From Girardinichthys multiradiatus (lineage: Eukaryota > Chordata > Actinopteri > Cyprinodontiformes > Goodeidae): DNA of 64,000 nt. This document shows, in pieces, positions 48,486-60,072 of this stretch (the first letter of the stretch is position 1; each line of letters starts with the position of its first letter). The translations under genes and the position numbers were made by a program. The stretch covers positions 29,405,958-29,469,957 of the forward strand of contig NC_061805.1 of the NCBI RefSeq assembly GCF_021462225.1, written 5' to 3'. Below the pieces are notes generated by a model that was given only the letters and a program-made list of their open reading frames with translations, searched no databases and was not told the DNA's origin.

Positions 48486-50495
48486 TATGGAAGCAAATCG
48501 TTACCATATTTTAAATGAAAAACCATTTTCAGAAATGCTTTTTCATTTTAAGAATGTGGGTGCATTGTTTGACTCATAAATGAAATTAGTAATCAACAAT
48601 CCTATTTGCATTTTAATTTTCTTCAAGACTGCTCATTCTTTCACTTAATTAAAATGAAAAAGACATTTGAGATTTATTTTTCAAAATGTACCCCAGCAAA
48701 TAGATACCAAAATTCAATTTGAAATGTAAAATTTGAAAATGAAAAAGCATTTCCAGAGATGCTTTTTCATTTTAAGAATGTGACTGCATTATTTGACCCA
48801 TAAATAAAATTAGTAATCAATCATCCTATATGCATTTGAATTTTCTTCTTCACAACTGCACATTTTTATGCCATAATCAAAAAGAAAACAAAGCAGACAT
48901 TGCTTTTGTCGTTTTCGTGGTCTGCCCGCAAAGTACTGCCCAGAACTCGAAAACGAAAAAGCATTCCGAGCTGTGGGCACAGCAGAGTGACGTCAACAGC
49001 CGCTCTTCCTCAGCTCCCTGCTGACCGAGCTACCCATCTTGTTCGGTAGGGGTCGCTGTGCACGTCTGCATTGCATTGCTCTTGCATCTTATACTGCTCT
49101 ATATTTACTCTCACTCACTTAAAACTGTGCACATATATTTATATTATATTGTAGATATGTTTATACTGTTTAATTTGTACTGTATTGCACCGACTACGCC
49201 AAAACAAATTCCTTGTATGTCCAAAAACGTACTTGGCAATAAAGCTTTTCTGATTCTGATTCTGATTACATCGCAAACGTGCCGAGAAATTGATTTAATT
49301 GCAGCAGGGCCGAGCTCAATTTGTGGCAGTGGCAGACAGAACTGGTAGTTGCGGTGGCCGGCTGTGGCAGTTCCGCCACAGCCTGCCACCAAAGCTGCCA
49401 CCGGAACTGCCACAGCCTGCCGCAGGGTGGCACGGGATTCCGCGAGGATGCCAGAAAGTGCCAGACCGGCCGTAAAAGCTTGCCAATGCGGTTGCCGCTG
49501 TTTTTGTGGAAGCTGATGCTGATTATCGGCAAATGGGTTGTCATTATTGTTATAGCCTGTTACCTTTAAATAATTATTTCATTATTGATTATTATTTAAT
49601 AAACAGCTTTAGACCCATAACATAAGGTGATTGTATTTACTTGACATGGAAAATAAATAGCACTATGTGTATGTGTGACGTGTTGAAAGGATGACGAATA
49701 TTTATTGCACAAACAGCCGGTTTATTATAGAGCGGCTATTCTGAATTGTCACTCACAGAAAATTATAAATAAATGCTTAAAAACACGCTGGATGTCCCAG
49801 GCCATAAGGCTGCCACCGGAACTACCAGTTCTGCCTGCCACTGCCACAAATTGAGCTCGGCCCTGCTGCAATTCAATCAATTTCTCGGCACGTTTGCAAT
49901 GTAATGCAATGCAGACGTGCACAGCGCCCCCTACCGAACAAGATGGGTAGCTCAGTCAGCAGGGAGGTGAGGAATAGCGGCTGCTGACGTCACTCTGCTG
50001 TGCCCACCGCTCGGAATGCTTTTTCATTTTCGAGTTCTGGGCAGTACTTTGCGGGCAGGCAACGAAAACGAAAAAGCAATGTCTGCTTTGTTTTCTTTTT
50101 GATTATGGCATAAAATGTGCAGTCATGAAGAAGAAAATGCAAATGCAGACAGGATGATTGATTACTAATTTTATTTATGGGTCAAATAATGCAGCCACAT
50201 TCTTAAAATGAAAAAGCATTTCCAGAAATGCTTTTTCATTTTCAAATTTTACATTTCAAATTGAATTTTGGTATCTGTTTGGTGGGGTACATTTTGAAAA
50301 ATAAATCTCAAATGTCTTTTTCATTTTAATTAAGTGAAAGAATGAGCAGTCTTGAAGAAGAAAATTAAAATGCAAATAGGATTATTGATTACAAATTTCA
50401 TTTATGAGTCAAACAATGCAGCCACATTCTTAAAATGAAAAAGCATTTCTGAAAATGCTTTTTCATTTGAAATATGGTAACGATTTGCTTCCATA
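48486..50495. mobile_element. 2.0 kb non-coding foldback element inside the piggyBac remnant
   Basis: The outer ends TATGGAAGCAAATCGTTACC and its exact mirror are flanked by GCCTGG on both sides (48480-48485, 50496-50501). The arms stay near-identical for more than 650 bases toward a centre of roughly 450 bases. Each arm contains two diverged copies of a module of about 235 bases (starting around AAATGCTTTTTCATTTTAAG) and small hairpins at the module borders. The inner part of the arms is GC-rich. No open frame of interest exists. Confidence 0.88.
49077..49265 (+). mobile_element. Retroposon 3' tail inserted into the left foldback arm
   Basis: A 190-bp block present only in the left arm. It ends TACTTGGCAATAAAGC...CTGATTCTGATTCTGATT, the 3' end and hexamer tail of a non-LTR retroposon common in fish. 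The right arm has an uninterrupted sequence at the matching place (about 49905). Confidence 0.7.
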
Positions 50496-50568
50496 GCCTG
50501 GCTCATCACTTTGTCTCTGAACCAGAACTGATTGTGACACTGTTGTAATATCAATAGAATATAGATTA

Positions 50569-50823
50569 TTAGTTTACTAATCTGTAAACTATAGCATAAA
50601 ATGATAAAATCATTACATAGGCAAGTCTTTTACTACCTTGAAATAATGCGTCACCACCTCCTGTTGATGGGACGTCTTTTTTAGCCAGAGGAGGCTCACG
50701 CTCTGACTCACAATCACTGGAACTGAATACTGACCAAGAGTCGTCATCCCCAGAATCACACTCATCTAATTTTTTAAGCATTTTCAATGCCTCTTGAACA
50801 GAAAATCTCCTTCTAGAAGCCAT
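50569..50823 (-). pseudogene. piggyBac transposase N-terminal fragment
   Basis: From the ATG at 50823 the frame reads MASRRRFSVQEALKMLKK, an acidic serine-rich stretch ECDSGDDDSWSVFSSSDCE, then a basic/proline part. That is the layout of the N terminus of piggyBac (PGBD) proteins: a short basic start with a helix, then an acidic low-complexity tail. After residue about 62 the sequence meets GGTAGTAAAA, which could be a splice donor. The frame then runs to a stop at 50569. Confidence 0.65.
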
Positions 50824-51103
50824 TTGTAGGATGCTAGTGATCTCAATCTCAGACAGCCTTCTAGAGTGGCGGTTGCTAGGCAACGCATGCCAGCAAAACA
50901 ACGACTGTAGAAGTTACAGGTAGAAATACTTAGAACTCTTATTTACTTCGTTATTTTTTTTATATAGAGACATAGGAATACACAAGACACAGGTTTAGAA
51001 AAAGTCAGGATGTCAGGAAGATAACAGTTTTAATAAACTAGGGTTGTGGCATGTCAAACTTTCAAAACCGTCAAATTGACAGCCCTGGGAGTTCTACTGT
51101 TAA

Positions 51104-52714
51104 ATCCCTTTCCTTCCTCATTCCGATGCACATTTAGAACTTAAGCAGGTTGTCCTCATCATCTTAGAAATGGCCTGTGACAATCACTGGCCACTGCTAC
51201 CAAGACTTGTGCAAAGGCAACTCAAATGTCGCAGCAATGACCCAATAGAAATGTTACTTAATTTGATACTATGTAATGCAGGTGCTTCTAGACTGTGTAT
51301 AGAGGACTGAACTTTTATCCCCAGATGAAGTCTGTTTTACAAAATGCTAGAAGGTGGTTCACTTTAGAGTTATGCTTGCTTCTGACATGTTTTGATCTCT
51401 GCTACTTATGTTTAGAATCCTAAAGAGTTCCTTTTAAACTGTATTTTGTAACAATTGACAAGAATGTAGTCAACCAATATTAAAAAACATTTGCCTTATA
51501 CATTTCTGTTTATTTCTTTAAAGACGTGGCTGCATGTTCAGCTGTTGCTGTGTCAAACCCCACTTGAACCCCTGCAAGTACATTCAGATCTTGGAGAACA
51601 CATCACAGCCAGATGTCCCACACTCCTTATTATTGGCTGGGACTTGTATCCATAGCACCATCATGATAATTGCCTAGCTTGTTTCTATTATGAAACATTC
51701 ACATTTTCTTATTTACTCACACACACGCAAGAAAACTGCCCAAACCTAACAACATGCATCACCATAAGCAAGTCAGTCAAAGAAGAAGCAGATACAGCAG
51801 CAAAGATTAAAAACAGACAGAAGACACATGAAGGTAAGAGATAAAGAGAAAGATATAAATACAGAACGATAAAAGGAAGGCAGAAGTGTGAAGCATGGAT
51901 AAATACAAAAAGATAGACGTTAAGAGATAGAAGGAGGCAGAAAGTGAGAGCAGCTGGAAGGAAACACATTGGGGAAAGAACCGATATGGGCATCAGCAGG
52001 GTTAGGAGAATGACAGAATGAGAGATGAGTCTTGCCAGAGAAGGCCATCTATCTTTCTCTTCTGCTGCCATCAGCTTTCTTGACACAAACCCAGACAATT
52101 GGCCATAACTGTCCGCGTGTGTTTATCTCTAGATAATACCAACATACACACACTGAAAAACACACACACACACCACCTGCACCCTGATGTGTTGCTAAGT
52201 AGAATAGTAATCAAGCTATTCATTAGCGCAGTAACAAAGGCCATTACTGGCTAATCAACGATCTTCAAACTCAATCGAGAAAAGCTAATAGAAATTTAAT
52301 CCAACAGTGAGCTTGGATGTGGGGGAAGTTTGTGTGTGAGAGTGTGTCTGTGTTGATATTAGACAAAACAGTTAGACTATTGTGAGAAGATTTTGCTGTT
52401 TCAAACAATTAACAAAGAAGAGGACTTTTGGAGAAATAAAATACTGAAATAATAATCCTCGTTAAAAGTAAAACACTTCAGCCAAAAGTGTTTAGCTGTA
52501 TTGCTTCTAAGACAATGTTTTTGACAATGCTAGAGATGGATATACTGGATAATGTGGATGTCATTGATTGCAATAAAATTAAAAACATTTGATCCGTTAC
52601 TGTGTTTCTAATCTATGTTTGTTTAATAGGTCTACAGTGCAGATGGAATTACAGGCAATATATATTTCTAAAAGATTTCAATCTTGATGCTAAATAAATA
52701 CATATATCAGTCAA
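51104..52714. other. Intron sequence, no gene recognised
   Basis: No exon found. 52190-52310 is a unique-looking block with several ATTA/TAAT motifs. Confidence 0.4.
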
Positions 52715-54205
52715 CTGTGGGCTTCATAAGTATTCGCCTTAAAGATATTTACTCTGTTACACCTAAATAAAATATAGAGTATCCAATTACCATCAGCAAT
52801 AATCAAGTTATTAAATAAAGTCAAGCTTTAATCTCAGGATAAATTCAGCTGTTCTGTAAAGGCCTTATGGGTTTGTTAGAGAACAAACTGCATCATGAAG
52901 ACCAAGTAACAAAGCAGCTAGCATACAATTTTGGAGTAGATTAAAACAGGGTTAGGTAAAAAAATAAAAAATAAAGGTTTCATACATCTCACAATCACTG
53001 TTCAGTGAAACTTTATCCAACAGGCAACTAGCATCATTGGCATATAGAACGTGCATGCATGACACTGAAAATCCAATACTCTACCAAATATTACATCCAA
53101 GTAGTCCATTGTGACTGCAGTGTTGCGCACATTGATATTTTGATGACTATGATGATTTGACTGATATATTGTGCAGCTCTACAAATATCTCAAGACATAG
53201 CCATCTACCTAAGCTTACAGGTCTACCGAGGAGAGCATTAATCAGAGAGGCAGCCAATAGGTCCATGGTAACTCGAGGGGACTACAAACATCCACAGCTC
53301 AGGTGGGAGACTGTGCTGACACGTTGTGTACTCAACAAATCTGTTCTTTATTAAAGAGTTACAAGAAGTAATCAAAGGATGAAATAAAGGCCTAAGACAT
53401 CATTTTGCAGTTTGCCAGAAGCCAGGCAAGGGGCAAAGCAAACATGTGGAAGAAGGTGCATTGGTTAAAACAGAACTTTTTGGCCTATATATAAAATACT
53501 ATGTGTGGTAGAAAGCCAACTCTGCATATTTCCATAAACACTTTCTATGACGAAACATGGTGGTGGCAGCATAATGCTGTGGAGATGCTTTTCTTCAGCA
53601 GGAACAGGTAGGCTTGATTGAAACTAGTGTGGCAGTTTACCTTCTAGCAGGACTAAGACCCTCAACATACAGCTAGAGCTACAATGACATGGTGTATATC
53701 AAAGAATATTTAAGTGTTAGAATAGCGTAACCTCAAGAAAGACTTTTGGTGAAGATTGGTGTTCAAGGAAACTTCCCAATCAATGTGACTGAGCTTGGGC
53801 TATTTTGAAAAGTGTGAAAGTTTATTTGGTTTAGTAGCATACAAATAAAGGACAATAAATCAAACAAATGGAAACAGAAAGGCTGAAGCAACAGCTCACT
53901 TAGCCTCTATGCTATTAGATTTTGAAGAACCTAAGACTTAACATGAAACTAAAATACACAAACAATTTATGCTAAATACAAACTCAAACTCCATGGTAAC
54001 ATTTTAAGAATAATAGATAAAAAGAAAAATGTTGGCCCAAAAAAAAAAGCTTGAAAATGTCATTTTTCCCTCCACTTTAGTCACATTATACGTTGTACTG
54101 GTCTATCCAATAAAATCCCATTAAAATGCAGTTAAGTGTGTGGTTGTAGGATGACAAAATGTGAAAACATTCTGATTGTATGAATACTTTTGCAAATCAT
54201 TGTAC
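52715..54205 (+). mobile_element. Old Tc1/mariner copy, family Tc1-D, plus strand
   Basis: 53160-53830 follows the order of a well-known fish Tc1 family: GACGAAACATGGTGGTGGCAGC, TAATGCTGTGGAGATGCTTTTC, TTCTAGCAGGACTAAGACC (the second catalytic Asp region), and CAATGTGACTGAGCTTGGGC. Frames are destroyed by many stops and gaps. The ends at about 52715 (GTCAACTGTGGG) and 54205 are approximate. Confidence 0.75.
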
Positions 54206-55018
54206 ATCACTTTGCATTCTCATTTCTCTGGTAAGTTCTATAATCACACTTCTAGTGCTTTTTTGTAAAACAGCCTGATCTACAGACGGTAAACAATCAG
54301 CCTCTGTGTGGATCTTTAAGCCTCACCTTTTAAGCATTGTAATTTGCAACTGTACATGTAGTAAATATTGGTCTAGTAAAGCAAGTTTAAACAAATAGGA
54401 TTTGTAAGGTGCACATAGTGAGTGTGTGTTTGTTTTCATTCTCTTTAATTCACTTCCTGCAATTTGGACAAACCTTTAAACCTTCCAATTGGCAGCATTT
54501 TAGGAAATACAAATTCTAACATTTTTGGGCCAAGAGGACCTAGGTTAAATGTCCTTTCAACTTTAAGATCTACACAACCTACCAACATCCAAACACAGTA
54601 CCGTGTTTCTTCCTGATGGCAATTTTTCCACATAAATGTAATTTCCTTTTTTATCCACAGTTCCACAAACTACATTTTTTCCAAACATTGCTTCTGCAAT
54701 AAAGATTTTGTTTATGTGTTTAAGTGTAGAAGGAACACTTAACAAGAAGAGTTAGAGAAGTGTGTTCAGGCTCCGAACAAAAGCACCATGCTTAATAATT
54801 GGACAAATGATCTACAGTGTAAATAAAACGGCGAATAAAGCCCTTTTTCAAGCACAAGTGTGGCAAACTGACACAAGCAGATAAACAGACAAGATATTCT
54901 AAAAAATATGTCAAACATAGCCACAGGAAAACATAATGTATTTAAGATAAAATCTCAACACTTATGCTTTATCCCATAACAACTGATAGAAATAACAGAT
55001 TATTTGGAATGTGCTATG

Positions 55019-55085
<67 letters not shown>

Positions 55086-55640
55086 ACCATTTCACATCAG
55101 TGTCTTAATTGGCCATATGTCCTGTTGTTTCCGTCTGCGTCGTCTCTAGGCTTGGGAGGTGATTAGGACAGTTCTGCTGCCTGGTGCTTCTGTGGGGAAT
55201 TCACTGTAGCCAGCAACACCAGAGCAATACAATTCACACTACAAGTGGCCAGACTGCCAGATTGTGCAGGTTAGCATAAGGTCACTATGGATATATATGG
55301 GAGTCAAGGCGGAGAAGTATGCTTGTGTACGTGTGTGTGCATGTGCATGTCAACATGGGATTTCAGAAGCTCTGAGAGCTTAATTAATTAGAGCCAAGCA
55401 AGTGACATGAAGACCCAATTAACCGTGCAGACATAACTGGGTTGCCATCAACAATAACTCCTTAATGAAGTTCTGAAAAGACAAGATTAAATCGAGTTTA
55501 GAGTAGGAGTGGATAACTTTTTAGGTTTAATTATTTATTTATGTGTTAAGCAATAACAAAAAAACTGTCTATAGTAACTAAGAGAAGCATTTAACTTTTC
55601 CATCATCACATCACAATCGCAAACTTTATTAGACCAACAC
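54206..55640. other. Intron sequence with a (TA)n tract
   Basis: A TA microsatellite lies at 55018-55081. 55365-55480 is unique-looking, with a palindromic TTAATTAATTA and balanced composition. No exon recognised. Confidence 0.45.
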
Positions 55641-55644
55641 CATG

Positions 55645-56600
55645 CACTATAAATTTGACGGAAAATCATACGTTTTTTTTTTTTTTTTCTTCAAATAAAA
55701 ATTCAAACAGTTTATGTGTATTTCTGTTGAACAAAGTATTTTGGACCATGCCTGTACCAGCTTTTCACAGATCCAAATAAAAATTGCTGCACCTTGTTAC
55801 AAAATAGTTCAAGCTCAGTCAGATTCACTGCAAAGCATTTGTGAAAATCTGTTTTCAAATCTTGCCACTGATAATCAATTATATTTATGACTGGGCTTTG
55901 ACTGGGCCATTGTAACACATAAAAATGCTTTTATTTGCACAAGCCCGTAACTGTTTTGTATTCCAATGCCGTGTATTTAGCTCCATCAATCTTCCTAACA
56001 ACCCTGACAAGTTACCGTGTTCCTACTGTAAACCAGCATCCCAACAGCATGATACTGCCACCACCATGTTTCATTGCAAAAAAGATGTCTTCAGAATTAG
56101 ATGTAGTTTTAGTTTACTGCCACATGTAGTGTTTAGCAAACTGGACAAAAGTTAAATTTGGCCAGAGCTCATTCCTTTACAGTGCTCCATGAGATATTGT
56201 GAACCTGTTTTATATTGTTTTATAATCTAAACCACCTCTAAACTCTACACCTTTATCCCTGAACTATCTAATGTGTTTTGTAGTCTAATGATGCAGTTCA
56301 GTTACTAATATTCTCTAACAAACCTTTGAGGCCTTATCGAAACAGATGTATATATTGTGAGACATTATTTAGGAGGATCAGAGGAGAGCAGGTTAAATAC
56401 AAATACATACTACACTTTTTAGATATTTACTTGTAAAACTATTTAAAAACCATGTATAATTTTCTATCCACTTAACAATCATGAACTATTTTGTGATAAT
56501 CCATCACAAAAAGTCCAACTAGAATACATAGAAATTTGCGGTTGGAGCGCAACAAACTGTAAAATGTTGAAGTGGTTTAAATATTTCTGCAAGGCATTCC
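55645..56600 (-). mobile_element. Old Tc1/mariner copy, family Tc1-D, minus strand
   Basis: The minus-strand frame at 55712-55918 gives the late transposase region (QWPSQSPV...ID in place of PDLNPIE, then NLTELELFCNK). Upstream text complementary to ACATGGTGGTGGCAGTATCA matches the 53550 region of the plus copy. It is in inverted orientation to 52715-54205, about 1.4 kb apart. The frame is broken throughout and the catalytic motif is altered. Confidence 0.75.
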
Positions 56601-56892
56601 AGTTTTTGCTAATTGGATAAGTGCACTAGGAAATATAACACTGCATAGAGCCTTTCAGATTGTATGTTTGCAAAACTAGTTCAACAAGTTTTTGATCTCT
56701 AAAAATATGACAAATACACAGAACTTTGGCTTGAGTGTTTATTACTATATAAAGACCATTAAGGGTAAAAAGGCTGGTATATGCACTGTGCAATCTAGCT
56801 GACTTAAAACTATTCAAAAGAAAGAAAATATTTTAAGGCATATTGCAGATCAAACAATTAACCACAGTCTTTTTCATAAGAAACAATACTTA

Positions 56893-57732
56893 CAGGGGTT
56901 GTACAATGAAACTGAAACACCTGTCATTTAGTGTGGGAGGTTTCATGGCTAAATTGGACCAGCCTGGTAGCCAGTCTTCATTGATTGCACATTGCACCAG
57001 TAAGAGCAGAGTGTGAAGGTTCAATTAGCAGGGTAAGAGCACAGTTTTGCTCAAAATATTGAAATGCACACAACATTATGGGTGACATACCAGAGTTCAA
57101 AAGAGGACAAATTGTTGGTGCACGTCTTGCTGGCGCATCTGTGACCATGACAGCAAGTCCAAAAGAAGCGTACCACCCAGACTGTTGCATGCCCAGAGTG
57201 AAGCATGGGGGTGGATCAGTGATGGTTTGGGCTGCCAAGTCATGGCATTCCCTTGGCCCAATACTTGTGCTAGATGGGCGCGTCACTGCCAAGGACTACC
57301 GAACCATTCTTGAGGACCATGTGCATCCAATGGTTCAAACATTGTATCCTGAAGGCGGTGCCGTGTATCAGGATGACAATGCACCAATACACACAGCAAG
57401 ACTGGTGAAAGATTGGTTTGATGAACATGAAAGTGAAGTTGAACATCTCCCATGGCCTGCACAGTCACCAGATCTAAATATTATTGAGCCACTTTGGGGT
57501 GTTTTGGAGGAGCGAGTCAGGAGACGTTTTCTTCCACCAGTATCACGTAGTGACCTGACCACTATCCTGCAAGAAGAATGGCTTAAAATCCCTTTGTCCA
57601 CTGTGCAGGACTTGTATATGTCATTCCCAAGACGAATTGACACTGTATTGGCTGCAAAAGGAGGCCATACACCATACTAATAAATTATTGTGGTCTAAAA
57701 CCAGGTGTTTCAGTTTCATTGTCCAACCCCTG
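56893..57732 (+). mobile_element. Tc1/mariner element of DD36E type (local family Tc1-B), deleted
   Basis: Begins TA then CAGGGGTTGTACAATGAAAC and ends with the near-exact mirror, GTCCAACCCCTG then TA. At 840 bp it is shorter than a full element (about 1.2 kb expected) because of an internal deletion in the transposase gene. The TIRs are short (about 35 bases), unlike the 200-base TIRs of Tc1-A. Confidence 0.92.
57078..57680 (+). CDS. Tc1-B transposase, internally deleted but open
   Basis: 200 codons with no stop. Residues 1-22 are the normal start (GDIPEFKRG); the frame then jumps to MPRVKHGGGSVMVW at about residue 38, so most of the DNA-binding part and the first catalytic Asp are gone. 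The second Asp (QDDNAPIH, residue 100) and the Glu (SPDLNIIE, residue 137) remain, with 36 residues between them. A 36-residue spacing defines the DD36E (Incomer-like) group of Tc1/mariner, as opposed to DD34E. The product cannot be a transposase on its own; it might still be translated. Confidence 0.85.
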   Translation: MGDIPEFKRGQIVGARLAGASVTMTASPKEAYHPDCCMPRVKHGGGSVMVWAAKSWHSLGPILVLDGRVTAKDYRTILEDHVHPMVQTLYPEGGAVYQDDNAPIHTARLVKDWFDEHESEVEHLPWPAQSPDLNIIEPLWGVLEERVRRRFLPPVSRSDLTTILQEEWLKIPLSTVQDLYMSFPRRIDTVLAAKGGHTPY

Positions 57733-57734
57733 TA

Positions 57735-59696
57735 TATTAGCAATAGAAACAAATAGGGAGTAACATTTAGTTAGGGAAATGTAGATATCCCTGATGTGTA
57801 GCAGAAAGTAAGAAATAGCCAAGCCCTCTCCAAAGTGTCCGGCACAGACAGAATTGGGACACAATAGGACGCCCATTTGGACTGGGACAACAATATAGAG
57901 GGCTATTTATAATCTACTATGCTGCTGCAGCACGGTACAGGTGATGATGTATGACTTGCATGTATGATACATGACCATTGTGTTACTCAGCTGTGACATT
58001 TTCTGTCCTTGAGTGTTTTCACACTGCATCAGTTATTTTGAAACACCCAATATATGCACCTTTTAGGAACCCACAAAACCTGCTGCTGCTGTGTACCTGA
58101 AATCCAACAAAGATTTATAAGAAAATGCTTCAGTTTTAGCACTGCGTGTTTATATTTAGTGAGGAAGAGGCAAAAAGGGAAGTTGCTCGGCACCAAAGGA
58201 GGTCACAGATGTTCTTACATTGGCCTCTCCAGAGTGCATACAAACACACACGCACATTCTTACTCATACACACCACCATGTTACCACTGAGATTTACACA
58301 GGTGCAGATGCTTCCCAGTGATCTATTAGACTCACCCTTTCCCATCAGCATTCAAGAGTAGAGAAAGGAAAAGATGGATGGGGAACAATCTCTTGGAAAA
58401 CGAAAAGGTATATCCACAGCAATGCTGAACTAGGGAAAGACAGAGCTGGCGAGGCTGTGATTATGGTGGAGGGTAGAGAGGAAACAAGAGACAGATAACT
58501 CTGGGTGATCCATTAAAACTAAGTTGACAATTTCAACAGATCGGGAGAGCAAGCAAGGAATGATGGGACAGAGAGAGAGGATGTGGAGCTGGGGAGACAA
58601 ACATAGCAAAATAATAAAAATAGACAAGTGGAAAGATAATAAGAATATAAAAATGGACAGATGTGGAATTTCCATACTATGTCAGGGACTGGAAAAGAGA
58701 GAGAGCAGAAAAAGATTGATTGCTGAAAGGGTGGAAAAGGGAGTAGAAAGGCTAGCTGGAGAAGACATGCTGGAGTAATCTGTTAGGCTCACACACTTGG
58801 GAAAACAACAGCAGGAAAGTAAAAGTGGTGAGGAATGCAAAGGGGAGAGCAAGGGGATGGTGTAAAAAAATTGCAAAAGACAAGAAAGGTAGGTGGGAGT
58901 AGTAATTTACACTATAATGCATGTGTCAGAAAAGTGTGTATGTGTGTATATGTGTGTAGTGGTTGAGGGGGGTAAGAATGAAAAATCCAACGCTAATACC
59001 AGGTTCTCCTAATTTTTCCGACTCATTTCTCTACAAAGACGAGCCAGGCATTACATCGAGGGACTATCACTGTGAATGATTGATTGATGGTCTGTGCTTT
59101 GGAGAAATGGTGCAGGTGGTTGGTGAGTTAATGGGAAAAAGATGTGCAGGAAGCACAAAAAACCAGAAGAAGTGGAAGTTTAAAAAGCATGAAGAAGAGC
59201 ACAAAACAGTGTGTGAGAATGATTAGAGCCATTGTGGCTGATATGGTGGACGATCCTGGTCCACTTGGCAAATTACATGACTTGGTGTGGAAACTAATAC
59301 AAAAGTATTTTTAAAGTGTTTAGGGTTCAAAATTAACTTTTTATGAACACAGTTGTGTGGTTTAAAGTATATTTTATTTTACCGCAGAGAATGTGCTACC
59401 AATGCAAACATGAAGGGAGATCAGGCTGACCTAGAAAACCAGGAAGCAAAGCCATCTTCACAAATGCTTAATTTAAAGGCAGGAATACTCAGATAATGAG
59501 CCAAACGAGACTATTTGAATAGCAATCTGATGTTTATTCAGAATTTTCCCATCACTTTAACTATATACTTTGTAAAGCTACAAATAGATTCATAGCTGTA
59601 AAAAGAGATTTCTGAATATTTCTCAGTTTCAGACTGGTTTGGCATTAACCAGAAAAAAGTTACACTTAAATTGGAAATTCTAAAGACAATAAAGTC
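57735..59696. other. Intron sequence, no gene recognised
   Basis: Purine-rich on the plus strand at 58340-58880. No exon or recognised repeat. Confidence 0.5.
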
Positions 59697-60072
59697 GGGG
59701 CCTCATGTACGAAGCATACTTACACACAAAAACCTCGCGGCGCGAAGCTTTACGCACAACCCAGGATGTTCTAAAATGATTGTTGCATAAACGTAAGAAA
59801 TCCACGCACATTTTTGATGTTTTGTGAAAAATTATGACTACATGCAGTTTTATTTGTCCTGAGGTGGACAAGCTGGAGACAATCACGCATGTCCATAAAT
59901 AGCTGCGTAAAGTTGCACATAATTGTGGACCGATAGCAGCTTTTGCACAGCTGGAGGACATCACCAATGGAAGACGCTGGAGAGAGCATTTTTTTTTTAG
60001 AGATCGCACTGACCTGCTGGTAACATGATGATGCAAGGCTTATCAGCCGGTTTAGATTGCCCAGTGCAATTA

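Larger units (their letters stand above)
47689..51099 (-). mobile_element. piggyBac-type transposon remnant with TTAA ends
   Basis: Flanked by TTAA at 47685-47688 and 51100-51103, the target preference of piggyBac. The inner ends are inverted copies around AACTCCCA...GTCAATTTGAC. Two pieces of a piggyBac-like transposase lie on the minus strand (50640-50823 and 47948-48208). The DDE catalytic domain is missing and a 2.0 kb foldback element sits between the two pieces. Confidence 0.8.
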
